In this document: in pieces, positions 1 to 7,242 of the stretch
Numbering within the stretch: position 1 is the first letter of the stretch
How the letters are laid out: each line of letters begins with the position of its first letter
Source of the DNA: Aureimonas sp. AU4
Lineage (GTDB): Bacteria; Pseudomonadota; Alphaproteobacteria; Rhizobiales; Rhizobiaceae
Assembly: GCF_001463765.1 (NCBI RefSeq)
Contig: NZ_BBWK01000001.1
Span: forward strand, 1 to 64,000
Length of the DNA: 64,000 nt
Reading direction: 5' to 3'
Notes under the pieces: generated by a model
The model's input: only the letters and a program-made list of their open reading frames with translations
Told to the model about the DNA's origin: nothing
The model's database searches: none
Made by a program: the position numbers and the translations under genes

Positions 1-1
1 G

Positions 2-379
2 GGAACGCTGACGGCCTCGACGGACCTGAAGTCGCTGTCCTCGACCAACGCCGGCGGCCAGGCGGCCCGGGTCAGCGTCACGACGCTCCTGAACGGCGGC
101 GTCCCGCAGTCGACGTGCAGTCTCGCGGTTCAGGTCAACTGCTTCCGCGTGACGTATGTCCCGCCAACGGGCTTTGCGTTCGCTCCGCCGGGCGCCGACG
201 CGAGCGTCCAGTTCGCCGGGCGAATGCAGCCCCAGGGCGGCGCATCGCTGCTCGACCTTCTGTCGGCGGTGGTCCTGCTCGGAACGCAGAACGTCGATCT
301 CAGCTTGAGCGCCACGAAGACGGTGGGCGTCTTCACGGCCGGGACCTACCAGGCCCAACCGACGATCCGCTGCGAGTAG
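2..379 (+). CDS. Hypothetical secreted beta-rich protein, C-terminal part
   Basis: The frame is open from the first bases of the window to a TAG at 377-379, so this is the last 125 residues of a protein whose start lies upstream. It is rich in Thr, Ser, Val and Gly in alternating patterns (for example ASLLDLLSAVVLLG and TVGVFTAGTYQAQPTIRC) and has three cysteines, which suggests an exported beta-sandwich. The ending resembles DUF4402/pilin-like secreted proteins, but I cannot assign a family. The truncation is only the window edge. Confidence 0.55.
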   Translation, partial: GTLTASTDLKSLSSTNAGGQAARVSVTTLLNGGVPQSTCSLAVQVNCFRVTYVPPTGFAFAPPGADASVQFAGRMQPQGGASLLDLLSAVVLLGTQNVDLSLSATKTVGVFTAGTYQAQPTIRCE

Positions 380-505
380 GCGGCGCCGGGAACAGCACGA
401 AGTAGGGCCGGGCAGCACCGCAAGGCGACGACCGCGCCCCGAGCGCGGAAGGCACCCATCCAGCATCATCACCCTTCCGTTCCACCCAAGCCGAGGAGAC
501 GAGCC

Positions 506-757
506 ATGCTCTCCCCCGATCCCATCGACGTGCATGTCGGGCACATCATCCGTGCAAAGCGCTTGGCGATAGGCCTCACGCTCGAGGAGCTTGGCCGCTG
601 CCTTGGCGTCTCGTACCAGCAGGTTCAGAAGTACGAGAAGGGCACCAACCGCGTCAGCGTGTCCACGCTGTACAGGATGGCTTGGGTGCTTGGCATCGCG
701 CCGGATGCGTTCTTTCGGGACCTTAGCACTTACGTCCACCTGCCGAACGGCCGATGA
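506..757 (+). CDS. XRE-family HTH transcriptional regulator (83 aa)
   Basis: A single helix-turn-helix domain fills the protein: VGHIIRAKRLAIGLTLEELG, then GVSYQQVQKYEKGTNRVS, the usual Cro/C1 recognition-helix pattern, then a tail ending in FFRDL. Proteins of this size bind DNA as dimers and are common in alphaproteobacteria, usually as orphan regulators. The ATG at 506 follows GAGGAGACGAGCC, a good ribosome binding site. It stands alone between the upstream secreted-protein tail and a sparse region, so its target is unknown. Confidence 0.85.
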   Translation: MLSPDPIDVHVGHIIRAKRLAIGLTLEELGRCLGVSYQQVQKYEKGTNRVSVSTLYRMAWVLGIAPDAFFRDLSTYVHLPNGR

Positions 758-975
758 CGCAGTTGCACCATCGGGTTGTTGTAAGGGGGGTGATGCTCGC
801 GGCCCCAATCGCATCTGTGACCGAGCTCGGGGGTAAAGCGTGGCTTGCGATCGAATTTGGTTGGCGCCCCGATGCAGACCGGTGAGTGAACCACGTACCG
901 GACTGACGGCGATCCGCTGAGACGATCATAGCCCCAAGGGAGCAACCGTCAGCCGCGACCATGGCGGGCATCGGC

Positions 976-1107
976 TCAGTTCAGAAGCTGGATTGCGGTT
1001 GCGCCATACCATCCGGCAAAGCCGCTGACCCAGGCCAGCCAGGCGCCGATGGCGCCCAAGATGATCGTGCGCAGGTGGGCGAGCCAGTCGACCTTGCCAT
1101 CAAACAT
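976..1107 (-). CDS. Candidate 43-aa small membrane protein
   Basis: Reading the minus strand from ATG at 1107 gives 43 residues ending in TGA. A charged start (MFDGKVDWLAHLR) is followed by one hydrophobic, Trp- and Gly-rich stretch (TIILGAIGAWLAWVSGFAGW), which fits a single transmembrane helix. Upstream lies only a weak Shine-Dalgarno match (GGATTGAG). No known family is recognised. The stretches on either side (758-975 and 1108-1372) show no other convincing gene. Coding is plausible from composition but unproven. Confidence 0.4.
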   Translation of the reverse strand: MFDGKVDWLAHLRTIILGAIGAWLAWVSGFAGWYGATAIQLLN

Positions 1108-1372
1108 ATCGCTCAATCCGATCTAGAGAGAACGTATGGCACGATATGAGACGAGCGTTGCGCAGTCGTGAATTGACTACGTAGGCAAACGCGTAGGCGT
1201 TCGACCTGTCGGGGCAGCTGGCGGGAAAGGTGGATCGCGGATGGACCGCTGCCCGACGTCTTGTTCAGCAACCCTCAGGGGCTCAGTCGGGTGGCAAAGC
1301 GCCAGTCAGGTATGGAGCGCGAAGGCTTTAAAGCGGTCGTCAACCGCAGACCGTACAACTTCGGCCTCTCCG

Positions 1373-1741
1373 CTACCTCACGGGATACGACTGCAAGACG
1401 ATCTCGATATCTCCTCGCGTGAACGGCTTGTCGACAAAGCCGAGCGGTTGCCACTCGTTGGCGGCAGCCCGTGTGAAGGCGTCCGTACGCGCCGATACGA
1501 ACAGGCAAGGAACGTCGTACGCAGCGCGCAACCTTCGTGCAGCGTCAAGGCCGCTCTCCTGGCCAGCCAGCGCAACGTCCATGATAGCCAAGTCAACCGG
1601 GCCCGACGCTGCCGCAATCTGCAGCGCGTGGTCAACTGTTCCAGCAATGCCGACGACGACGTGGCCAACCCGTTCGACGATATCCTCGAGCTCTATTGCG
1701 ATCAGAGCCTCGTCTTCGACAATCATGACGCGAAGCGGCAT
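1373..1741 (-). CDS. Single-domain response regulator
   Basis: This 122-residue protein is a stand-alone CheY-like receiver with no output domain. It shows the acidic pair E9-D10, the likely phospho-acceptor D55 in AIMDVALAG, switch residue S83 in LFVSAR and the conserved K105 in VDKPF. Such proteins pass phosphate between kinases or act by protein contact. It is divergent from a second receiver at 1886, and the 144-base gap carries repeated ACCGTA motifs. No histidine kinase lies nearby, so its partner must be encoded elsewhere. Confidence 0.88.
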   Translation of the reverse strand: MPLRVMIVEDEALIAIELEDIVERVGHVVVGIAGTVDHALQIAAASGPVDLAIMDVALAGQESGLDAARRLRAAYDVPCLFVSARTDAFTRAAANEWQPLGFVDKPFTRGDIEIVLQSYPVR

Positions 1742-1803
1742 ATGGGTCCGTGGGTCTCAACTCATGGCTGGGCGCAATCTCATGGGTTGTATATCGGGTC
1801 GAA

Positions 1804-1873
1804 CGGTACGGTTTTGACCGTATGATTGGGTGCCTAACCGTAGAACTTTGGTAGGAGAGACCGAACCGTACCG
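1804..1873. promoter_or_regulatory. ACCGTA repeat cluster between divergent response regulators
   Basis: Three direct ACCGTA copies lie at 1817-1822, 1837-1842 and 1865-1870, and one inverted copy (TACGGT) at 1807-1812. The outer copies form a 10-base inverted repeat, CGGTACGGTT at 1804-1813 and AACCGTACCG at 1864-1873. The first two direct copies are exactly 20 bases apart, about two helical turns. This arrangement suggests a shared operator for the two receiver genes. The binding protein is not identifiable. Confidence 0.45.
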
Positions 1874-1885
1874 GCAGGCGCCAGC

Positions 1886-2272
1886 ATGACAACGAACGAT
1901 GTGCTCAAGAACGCGGCGGACTCCCCCATCGCCGGCAAGCGTGTCCTGATTGCTGAGGACGACTTCTACATTGCCGCCGATCTAGCCTATGCCTTTGAGC
2001 GGGAGGGCGCCGTTGTGGTGGGTCCGCTTTCCACTTTGGCCGAGGGTGTCGCGGCTGCCTCTAGCGGCAACCCACTCGACGGGGCAGTCCTCGACATCAA
2101 CCTCTTCGGCGAAAGGACTTACCCCCTCGTCGATATGCTGCGCGAGCGAGGCGTACCTTGCGTGCTCGCTACCGGTTACGGCCGCTCCGCGATCCCGATC
2201 CTCTACCAGCACATTCCCCATCATCAGAAACCGTTCGACAGTCAGGCGGTCATCGCCTCACTCTTCGGGTAA
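1886..2272 (+). CDS. Single-domain response regulator
   Basis: This is a 128-residue receiver-only protein. It has the acidic cluster E24-D25-D26, likely phospho-acceptor D70 in GAVLDINLFGE, T96 in VLATGYG and K115 in HHQKPF. The sequence resembles the FixJ/CheY-type stand-alone receivers abundant in Hyphomicrobiales. It is transcribed away from the receiver at 1373-1741 and probably shares its control region. No output domain or cognate kinase gene is present, so its role is signalling of unknown input. Confidence 0.88.
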   Translation: MTTNDVLKNAADSPIAGKRVLIAEDDFYIAADLAYAFEREGAVVVGPLSTLAEGVAAASSGNPLDGAVLDINLFGERTYPLVDMLRERGVPCVLATGYGRSAIPILYQHIPHHQKPFDSQAVIASLFG

Positions 2273-2301
2273 GCGAGACCGGAGGAAACGCAGAAGACTC
2301 G

Positions 2302-2667
2302 TTAGCACGATGTCGGCTTTTGCGGTTGGGCGTGTGCTGGATCGAGCGTCTGCGTTGGGTCGTTTGCTGAACGGCACCTTTCTGCGAAATAAACCTCAGA
2401 GCTGCCAGTCGGTTCTCGGCCCGAATCCTCGAAAGGAAGCATTCGGGAGCCGTCCCTAGTTGCGCACTCTCCATCGGCCCTTCTGGCTACGGGAGAACAG
2501 CGATGGGACATTCGACAGTCCCACCTCGACGCCATGTGCAGCGGCCGCTCTGCCAGCACGTTTGCATCCGTCCGGTGCCTTGACTCGTAGCTGATCAGGA
2601 AACGACAGCGAGGGCATTTGCGGCATGCGACGTGACCATAGTGTCCGAACGGATCAGTTGCCATCAC
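2302..2667 (-). CDS. Doubtful Cys-rich small protein
   Basis: The minus-strand frame begins MMATDPFGHYGHVACRKCPRC, giving a CxxCxxC cluster that could bind zinc, but the second half of its 121 residues looks like unselected sequence. Its start overlaps the start of a plus-strand 58-codon ORF at 2625. I see no family match. Apart from these two competing ORFs, the stretch 2273-2624 contains nothing recognisable. Confidence 0.2.
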   Translation of the reverse strand: MMATDPFGHYGHVACRKCPRCRFLISYESRHRTDANVLAERPLHMASRWDCRMSHRCSPVARRADGECATRDGSRMLPFEDSGREPTGSSEVYFAERCRSANDPTQTLDPAHAQPQKPTSC

Positions 2668-2801
2668 GGTGTGATCAGGACGCTGCCCTTCGCGATGCTC
2701 ATCTTGTGTACACGCTGGCTGACCGCGTTCGGGTTACCAATCCGCGCGCGGCACGTCATCTCGAACAAGCGGCAGACCTTCTGCTACGTGCTTCGTCCTG
2801 A
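2625..2801 (+). CDS. Candidate 58-aa protein upstream of the ECF sigma factor
   Basis: An ATG at 2625 opens a 58-residue frame ending at TGA 2799-2801. The second half (LADRVRVTNPRAARHLEQAA and following Leu/Arg residues) reads like an amphipathic helix. Its stop codon overlaps the likely CTG start of the sigma factor (CTGA at 2798-2801), which suggests translational coupling. It is about the size of small anti-sigma proteins such as NepR but does not show the NepR pattern, so function is unknown. A GTG at 2706 is an alternative start. Confidence 0.4.
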   Translation: MRRDHSVRTDQLPSRCDQDAALRDAHLVYTLADRVRVTNPRAARHLEQAADLLLRASS

Positions 2802-3376
2802 CCCGCCCGACAGCAAGCGCAGCCCACGCGCATCTGGTCCTGTGTCTGCAACGGGTTGCAGCCGGCGACGCGGAGGCTCTGCAACAGCTCTACGTTCAGA
2901 CCGCTCCGAAGCTGCGCCGGGCAGCTCATGACCTTCTGGGCAACCGCGACGAGGCGGACGAACTCGTCCACGACGCTTTTCTCGCGGTTTGGACGCAAGC
3001 GCATCGCTTCGATCCGGCTCGTGGCAGCCCCATCACTTGGCTCCTGGCCATCGTTCGGAACCGGGCAATCGATCGCCTTCGGACACGTCGGTTGGCAGGA
3101 ATCTCTGTACCGCTCGAGGAAGGTTTTGAAATTGCCGACGAACGGCCGGATCCCCTTACCCACGCCACACGCGAGAGCGATGCGGAGCGCCTGCGCCGTT
3201 GTCTCGGTGCCCTCGACTTCCGCGCACAGCGCTTCATCACGCGAACCTTCTTCGAAGGACTACGCTACGAGGAGCTGGCGCAGGAGGAGACGGTACCGCT
3301 GGGAACCGTGAAGACGGTCATCCGACGCGGCTTGATGAAGTTGCGAACCGAATGGGAGAGTGGCGAAACGGATTGA
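2798..3376 (+). CDS. ECF (extracytoplasmic function) RNA polymerase sigma factor
   Basis: The 192-residue protein has sigma-70 region 2 (VAAGDAEALQQLY, NRDEADELVHDAFLAVW, then ITWLLAIVRNRAIDRLR) and region 4 (RRCLGALDFRAQRFI, FEGLRYEELAQEETVPLGTV, TVIRRGLMKLR). ECF factors direct RNA polymerase to stress promoters. In this frame no ATG, GTG or TTG occurs between the upstream stop at 2720 and position 3092, which lies inside the protein, so the start must be CTG, most likely 2798 where it overlaps the upstream ORF stop. A sequencing error near the start is the alternative. No anti-sigma gene follows. Confidence 0.82.
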   Translation: MTRPTASAAHAHLVLCLQRVAAGDAEALQQLYVQTAPKLRRAAHDLLGNRDEADELVHDAFLAVWTQAHRFDPARGSPITWLLAIVRNRAIDRLRTRRLAGISVPLEEGFEIADERPDPLTHATRESDAERLRRCLGALDFRAQRFITRTFFEGLRYEELAQEETVPLGTVKTVIRRGLMKLRTEWESGETD

Positions 3377-3869
3377 TTGCGGGTTGACTCTCGTCAGAGA
3401 TAAATCGTCCGATCTAGCTCGTTACAGCTGGGTAGCACAGATGACAGCCGCCGCTGTCGGACTGCGCGTTGCTTGATTGATAGGACGGCAGGTTCGCGAT
3501 CGCGCGAAATCGAACAGCCTGCTCGTGCGCAGCTTGAGGCTCAGCATAAGCCTGACGGTCGAAGGCGGCCCGACGCGCTCATTCTTGTCGGATCGGGTCA
3601 GCTGTCGTCATCATCGTTAGTGGAGCCGATCATTGGGGTGCTTGCCGTCCGTCAGGCCATTCGTGCTTGGCTGCATGGCCAATCTGGAGCGAACCGAACG
3701 GCCAGCCCGCTATGACGGAGCGGAAGGGGACAGCTTTAAGCGTCATCCAAAGCAGACGAATTATGACCGGTCGCGAGAACGAAAATTACAATGTGGCGGA
3801 GTTGAAACTTTTTTAAGATCGGTACGTAGCTTTATGGCGCGAATCTTCGCGCAGGGGAGAATGACGGCC
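3377..3869. other. Intergenic region between sigma factor and ferritin-like gene
   Basis: About 490 bases without a convincing gene; the plus-strand frame at 3473-3715 has no family features and poor codon preference. The last 100 bases are AT-rich (a TTGAAA at 3802 followed by a T-run) and probably hold the promoter of the ferritin-like gene. I could not identify a clear ECF-type promoter pair. Confidence 0.5.
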
Positions 3870-4793
3870 ATGAGCAGCGATTCCTTCGTTTCTGGTAAGT
3901 CCAAGACAATCGATATGGAGGCCGGGCGCCGGGCCTTCCTGCGGACCGCCGGCCTTGCGACGGCTGGCGCTGCCGTGCTCAGTCTGACTGGCTTGCCGAG
4001 CGAGGCAGAAGCCCAGACCGTCTCGGATACGGCAGTTCTCAACTTCGCCCTCAACCTAGAGTATCTTGAAGCCGAGTTCTATCTTCGGGCGATCCGGGGA
4101 ACTGGTCTGACGGACGCGCAGATCACCGGCACCGGAACGCAAGGCCCGGTACGCCAAGCGGTCGCGGGGCAGTCCGTACCCTTCACGACGCCGGCGATTC
4201 GCGAGTACGCGATGGAAATCGCCTTCGACGAGGAGAACCACGTCAACTTCCTGCGCTCCGCGCTGGGCGGCGCGGCGGCGGCCCGTCCTCCCATCGATCT
4301 CGACTCCTCGTTCAGCGCCGCGGCGCTCGCGGCCGGGCTGATCCAGCCGGGCGGAACCTTCAACCCCTTCGAGAGCGAGAGCAACTTCCTGCTCGGCGCC
4401 TTCATCTTCGAGGACGTGGGCGTGACCGCCTATAAGGGCGCGGCGCGCTTCATCTCCAACAAGGACGTTCTGGAAGCTGCCGCGGGCATCCTGGCGGTCG
4501 AGGCCTATCATGCGGGCATCATCCGCACGATCCTCTTCCAGCGCGGCTTCGTGGATGCGGCCAACCGCATCTCGCAGGCCCGTGACAACGTCGCCGGCAC
4601 GGCGGTCGATCAGGGTATTACTGTATCCGATCCGGCAAGCCCGATGGCGGGGCAGGCCAACCTGGTTCCCGCCGATCGCAACAGCGTCGCCTTCAGCCGC
4701 TCGCCTCAGCAGGTGCTGAACGTCGTGTATCTCGGCGGCGCTCCGAGCCCGGTCAGCTTCTTCCCAATCGGCACCAACGGCGACATTCGCTGA
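3870..4793 (+). CDS. Tat-exported ferritin-like domain protein
   Basis: The 307-residue protein starts with a twin-arginine signal (RRAFLRTAGLATAGAAVLSL, cleavage near EAEAQT). The mature part is a ferritin-like four-helix domain of the Ferritin_2/desiccation-related type: NFALNLEYLEAEFYLRA, then IAFDEENHVNFLR, then LAVEAYHAGIIRT, giving Glu and His ligands for a di-metal site. Relatives occur in Methylobacterium and Deinococcus and are linked to stress. The ATG at 3870 is chosen because GGGGAG lies 10 bases upstream; an ATG at 3861 is too close. It follows the ECF sigma gene, which may control it. Confidence 0.85.
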   Translation: MSSDSFVSGKSKTIDMEAGRRAFLRTAGLATAGAAVLSLTGLPSEAEAQTVSDTAVLNFALNLEYLEAEFYLRAIRGTGLTDAQITGTGTQGPVRQAVAGQSVPFTTPAIREYAMEIAFDEENHVNFLRSALGGAAAARPPIDLDSSFSAAALAAGLIQPGGTFNPFESESNFLLGAFIFEDVGVTAYKGAARFISNKDVLEAAAGILAVEAYHAGIIRTILFQRGFVDAANRISQARDNVAGTAVDQGITVSDPASPMAGQANLVPADRNSVAFSRSPQQVLNVVYLGGAPSPVSFFPIGTNGDIR

Positions 4794-4873
4794 CCGTCGA
4801 AAGCACCCCGATCGCAGGGCGCTAGACGATTTTCGGCTGCGTTCCCTAGCGAACGCGGCCCGTGAAGTAGGGC

Positions 4874-4907
4874 GGCGGGCTTTCCATGAGGAGCCCGCCC
4901 CCCTTTT
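4874..4907 (+). terminator. Rho-independent terminator after the ferritin-like gene
   Basis: GGCGGGCT at 4874-4881 pairs with AGCCCGCC at 4892-4899 around a 10-base loop, followed by C-run and TTTT at 4904-4907. It sits between the ferritin-like gene and the convergent end of the gsp minus-strand operon. Confidence 0.75.
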
Positions 4908-4912
4908 ATCGT

Positions 4913-5539
4913 TCAGGGCGCGGCAGGCGCAGGAGGCGGCGCGCCGAAGGTCAGCCGGAAGGGCGACTCCGCGGCGACCTGCGCGGCGGCCGTTCCCGCC
5001 ACCGTGCCTGGTGGCGCCCCGCCCGGCGACGACGTGACAGGGGTGCGCGGTGCGATTTGGACGGGCGTCGCCAAGGGGGCCGGACGCCCTGGAGCGATGG
5101 CGGCGGCCGGGGCCGGGACGCTCGGCCGAAACAACGCCAGGGTCACGTTGCGTTGACCTTGCTCGAGCCGCACGAGCGCCGTCTCGATCGAGGCGATGTG
5201 CCAGCCGTTCACGCTCTCGCCTTGTGTCAACGTGCGTGCGGTGCCGCTTGCCGTATCCAGGATCACCGCCGACGCCGCCGAAGGCCCGACCAGCGTTCCC
5301 AGGAGACGAAGCTGGTCGGCGCTGGGCTGCGGAACAATCGGCTCCGGCGCGACGAGTGGGCGCGCGGGCGGACTCGGCGGGCGGCGGCTGGGACTGAAGA
5401 GCGGACGACCCAGAGCGTCGCGCATCGACTCAACCGGGATCGCCGCCAACGGGTTGCCGACGCCGGCGTCCACGAGCTGCGCATGGGCCGGACCGCCCGC
5501 CAGCAACGTCGCAAGAAGGATCGCGGGAACCGGCCTCAC
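4913..5539 (-). CDS. Type II secretion protein N/C-like (GspC homology region)
   Basis: The protein is 208 residues with an N-terminal signal or anchor (VRPVPAILLATLLAGG). A GspC-type homology region follows (DQLRLLGTLVG, SAVILDTASG, LTQGESVNGWHIASIE), and the C-terminal half is Pro/Ala-rich. GspC and GspN proteins connect the inner-membrane platform to the secretin. The start is GTG at 5539, overlapping the gspM stop as GTGA. It is the last gene of the leftward gspE-L-M-N operon. No separate gspC exists in the window, so this protein probably fills that role. Confidence 0.75.
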   Translation of the reverse strand: MRPVPAILLATLLAGGPAHAQLVDAGVGNPLAAIPVESMRDALGRPLFSPSRRPPSPPARPLVAPEPIVPQPSADQLRLLGTLVGPSAASAVILDTASGTARTLTQGESVNGWHIASIETALVRLEQGQRNVTLALFRPSVPAPAAAIAPGRPAPLATPVQIAPRTPVTSSPGGAPPGTVAGTAAAQVAAESPFRLTFGAPPPAPAAP

Positions 5540-6087
5540 GAGACCGTCGCCTTCCAGGGCGCCCGCACCACGAGCTCGATGCGCAAGCGCGGATCCGCGC
5601 CCGCTTCCTCGTTCTCGCCGTCCAGCCGCCGCACGTCGAGCCGGGCGAGGGTCATCAGCGGCAGTCCGGTCTCGATGGCGTGAAGAAGCTTCAGAAGGCC
5701 CCCGTTGTCGCCGTCCAGCGTGGCGCGAGCCTCCAGGAAGGCAGCCGCCGTCTCGGCGGTCAACGCGCTCGAGGCGCTTTCGACGATCCGAAACGACGAC
5801 GCCTCGCCCAGGGCGACCAAGCGGCGCTGCAGCTCGGCCTCCGCCAGGCTGCGCGAGGAGCCCTCGATCACCAAGCCGGCCCCGGACTGCGGGGGAGTGG
5901 TGCGGGTCTCTCCGGCCAGCCGCTGGCGAAACCGCTCCAGCTGCGCGTCGGCCAACTCGGTTTGCGAGCGGATATCGGCGGTCGAGGCCGCGTTGCCAAG
6001 CGCCAGCAGGACGAGCACGGGCGGTACGATGACCAGAAGCGTCAGAGCCGTCCATCGGCGAAGAGGCGTGGGGGCGGCGCGGTTCAC
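5536..6087 (-). CDS. gspM: Type II secretion system protein GspM
   Basis: This 183-residue inner-membrane protein has one N-terminal transmembrane helix (ALTLLVIVPPVLVLLALG), a helical linker (DAQLERFRQRLAGE) and a ferredoxin-like periplasmic domain ending in LRIELVVRAPW. This is the layout of the GspM_b family, which binds GspL and stabilises the assembly platform. Its ATG overlaps the gspL stop by 4 bases and its stop overlaps the next gene's GTG, so the genes are translationally coupled. Confidence 0.78.
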   Translation of the reverse strand: MNRAAPTPLRRWTALTLLVIVPPVLVLLALGNAASTADIRSQTELADAQLERFRQRLAGETRTTPPQSGAGLVIEGSSRSLAEAELQRRLVALGEASSFRIVESASSALTAETAAAFLEARATLDGDNGGLLKLLHAIETGLPLMTLARLDVRRLDGENEEAGADPRLRIELVVRAPWKATVS

Positions 6088-7232
6088 GGCGGGTTCTCCG
6101 CGGAAGGTGCTCGCGTGGCGGCGATGTCGAAGCGGTCGCCCCCGCGCGCTTCCCGGGTCACCGCGGACTGGAACTGCACGTCGCGCAGGCCCGCAGCCCC
6201 TTCCAGCACCGGCACCAGCGCCGGCGCGTCGGCGGACCGCCCCTTGATCGCGACCCGTTCCGGGGTGATCTCGAGGTCCGTCAGGAAGGTGTCGTCGGGC
6301 AGCGCAGCGGCCAACCGATCCAGGAACACGAATGTGGCCCCGTCGACGGTCTTGTCGGCCAGAAGCGCGGCGACCGTCGCGTCGTTCCCCGTCGCGGCCC
6401 GGGCCTGGATGGCGCTCCGTTGCCGCTCCAGCGCCGTGCTCGCAGCGTCCAGGTCACCCTGCGCCCAAACTTGAGCGATCAGGCTGGCGAGAAAGACGAC
6501 CAGCGTCAGCGGCAGCGCGAGGAGGCAGAAGCGCCGCAGGCGTCGGTGCCGCCGCGTGCGCATGCGTCCCATCGATCCGCCCGCCAGAAGGTTCACGCCG
6601 AGCGGCTCGGCCAGCGGCTCGGCGGCCGAGCCGAGCGCGCTCGGGCGGACGCCCAGCCCATCCAGCCGCCGCAACGCGCCCAGCGCGATCTCGCGCGAGG
6701 TGGCGAGGACGTCGATCCCCAGCGTCCCGTCGCGCTCGCCTGGCACAAGCGCCAAGCCGTACACGACGTCACCGACACGCCAGGGTGTCAATCGCTCCAA
6801 CCGATGCTGGACCACCGCGTCGGCGAACGGGGCGCTCTCAGTGGGGAGGGGCAGCGTCTGACGCACGACCAGGGCCGGTTCGATCCGCAACTCGACCTGG
6901 TCGGCGGTGCGCAGATCCCGCAGCCACGGCGCGTCCTGACCTGCCGCGCCGTCCGCGATCCGTCCCATCCGCGCGACATGGCGGCCTCGCACCTTGTGGA
7001 CCTCGAACCCGTTTCCGGTGTCGCCGAGGACCCAGCGACGTCCCGGCGCGAGACGGTCCAGGGGCGCGGCGAGGATGCGGGCCGCCTCGTCCGCGAGCTG
7101 GCTCCAGAACAGCCAAAACCGATGCGGGCGCGCGTCTTCCACGCTCGCGGGACCGCTGGCAAGCAACGCCTCGATGGGAACCGTTCGCGGCGATGGATTC
7201 CTGGACGATGCGTGGCGACGCAACGGGTTCAT
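6084..7232 (-). CDS. gspL: Type II secretion system protein GspL / PilN-like
   Basis: The 382-residue protein has a cytoplasmic actin-like half (VELRIEPALVVRQTLPLP, then LERLTPWRVGDVVYG) and a transmembrane helix after a basic stretch (CLLALPLTLVVFLASLIAQV). The periplasmic PilN-type domain follows (FLDRLAAALPDDTFLTDLEI). GspL recruits the ATPase GspE to the inner membrane. I start at ATG 7232 because GAGG lies 8 bases upstream and this leaves 10 bases after gspE; a GTG at 7256 would overlap gspE. Confidence 0.82.
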   Translation of the reverse strand: MNPLRRHASSRNPSPRTVPIEALLASGPASVEDARPHRFWLFWSQLADEAARILAAPLDRLAPGRRWVLGDTGNGFEVHKVRGRHVARMGRIADGAAGQDAPWLRDLRTADQVELRIEPALVVRQTLPLPTESAPFADAVVQHRLERLTPWRVGDVVYGLALVPGERDGTLGIDVLATSREIALGALRRLDGLGVRPSALGSAAEPLAEPLGVNLLAGGSMGRMRTRRHRRLRRFCLLALPLTLVVFLASLIAQVWAQGDLDAASTALERQRSAIQARAATGNDATVAALLADKTVDGATFVFLDRLAAALPDDTFLTDLEITPERVAIKGRSADAPALVPVLEGAAGLRDVQFQSAVTREARGGDRFDIAATRAPSAENPP

Positions 7233-7242
7233 GGCGTTCGCC

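Noticed and set aside
1241-1825. 194-codon plus-strand frame
   Set aside because: Antisense to the response regulator at 1373-1741, which has all receiver residues.
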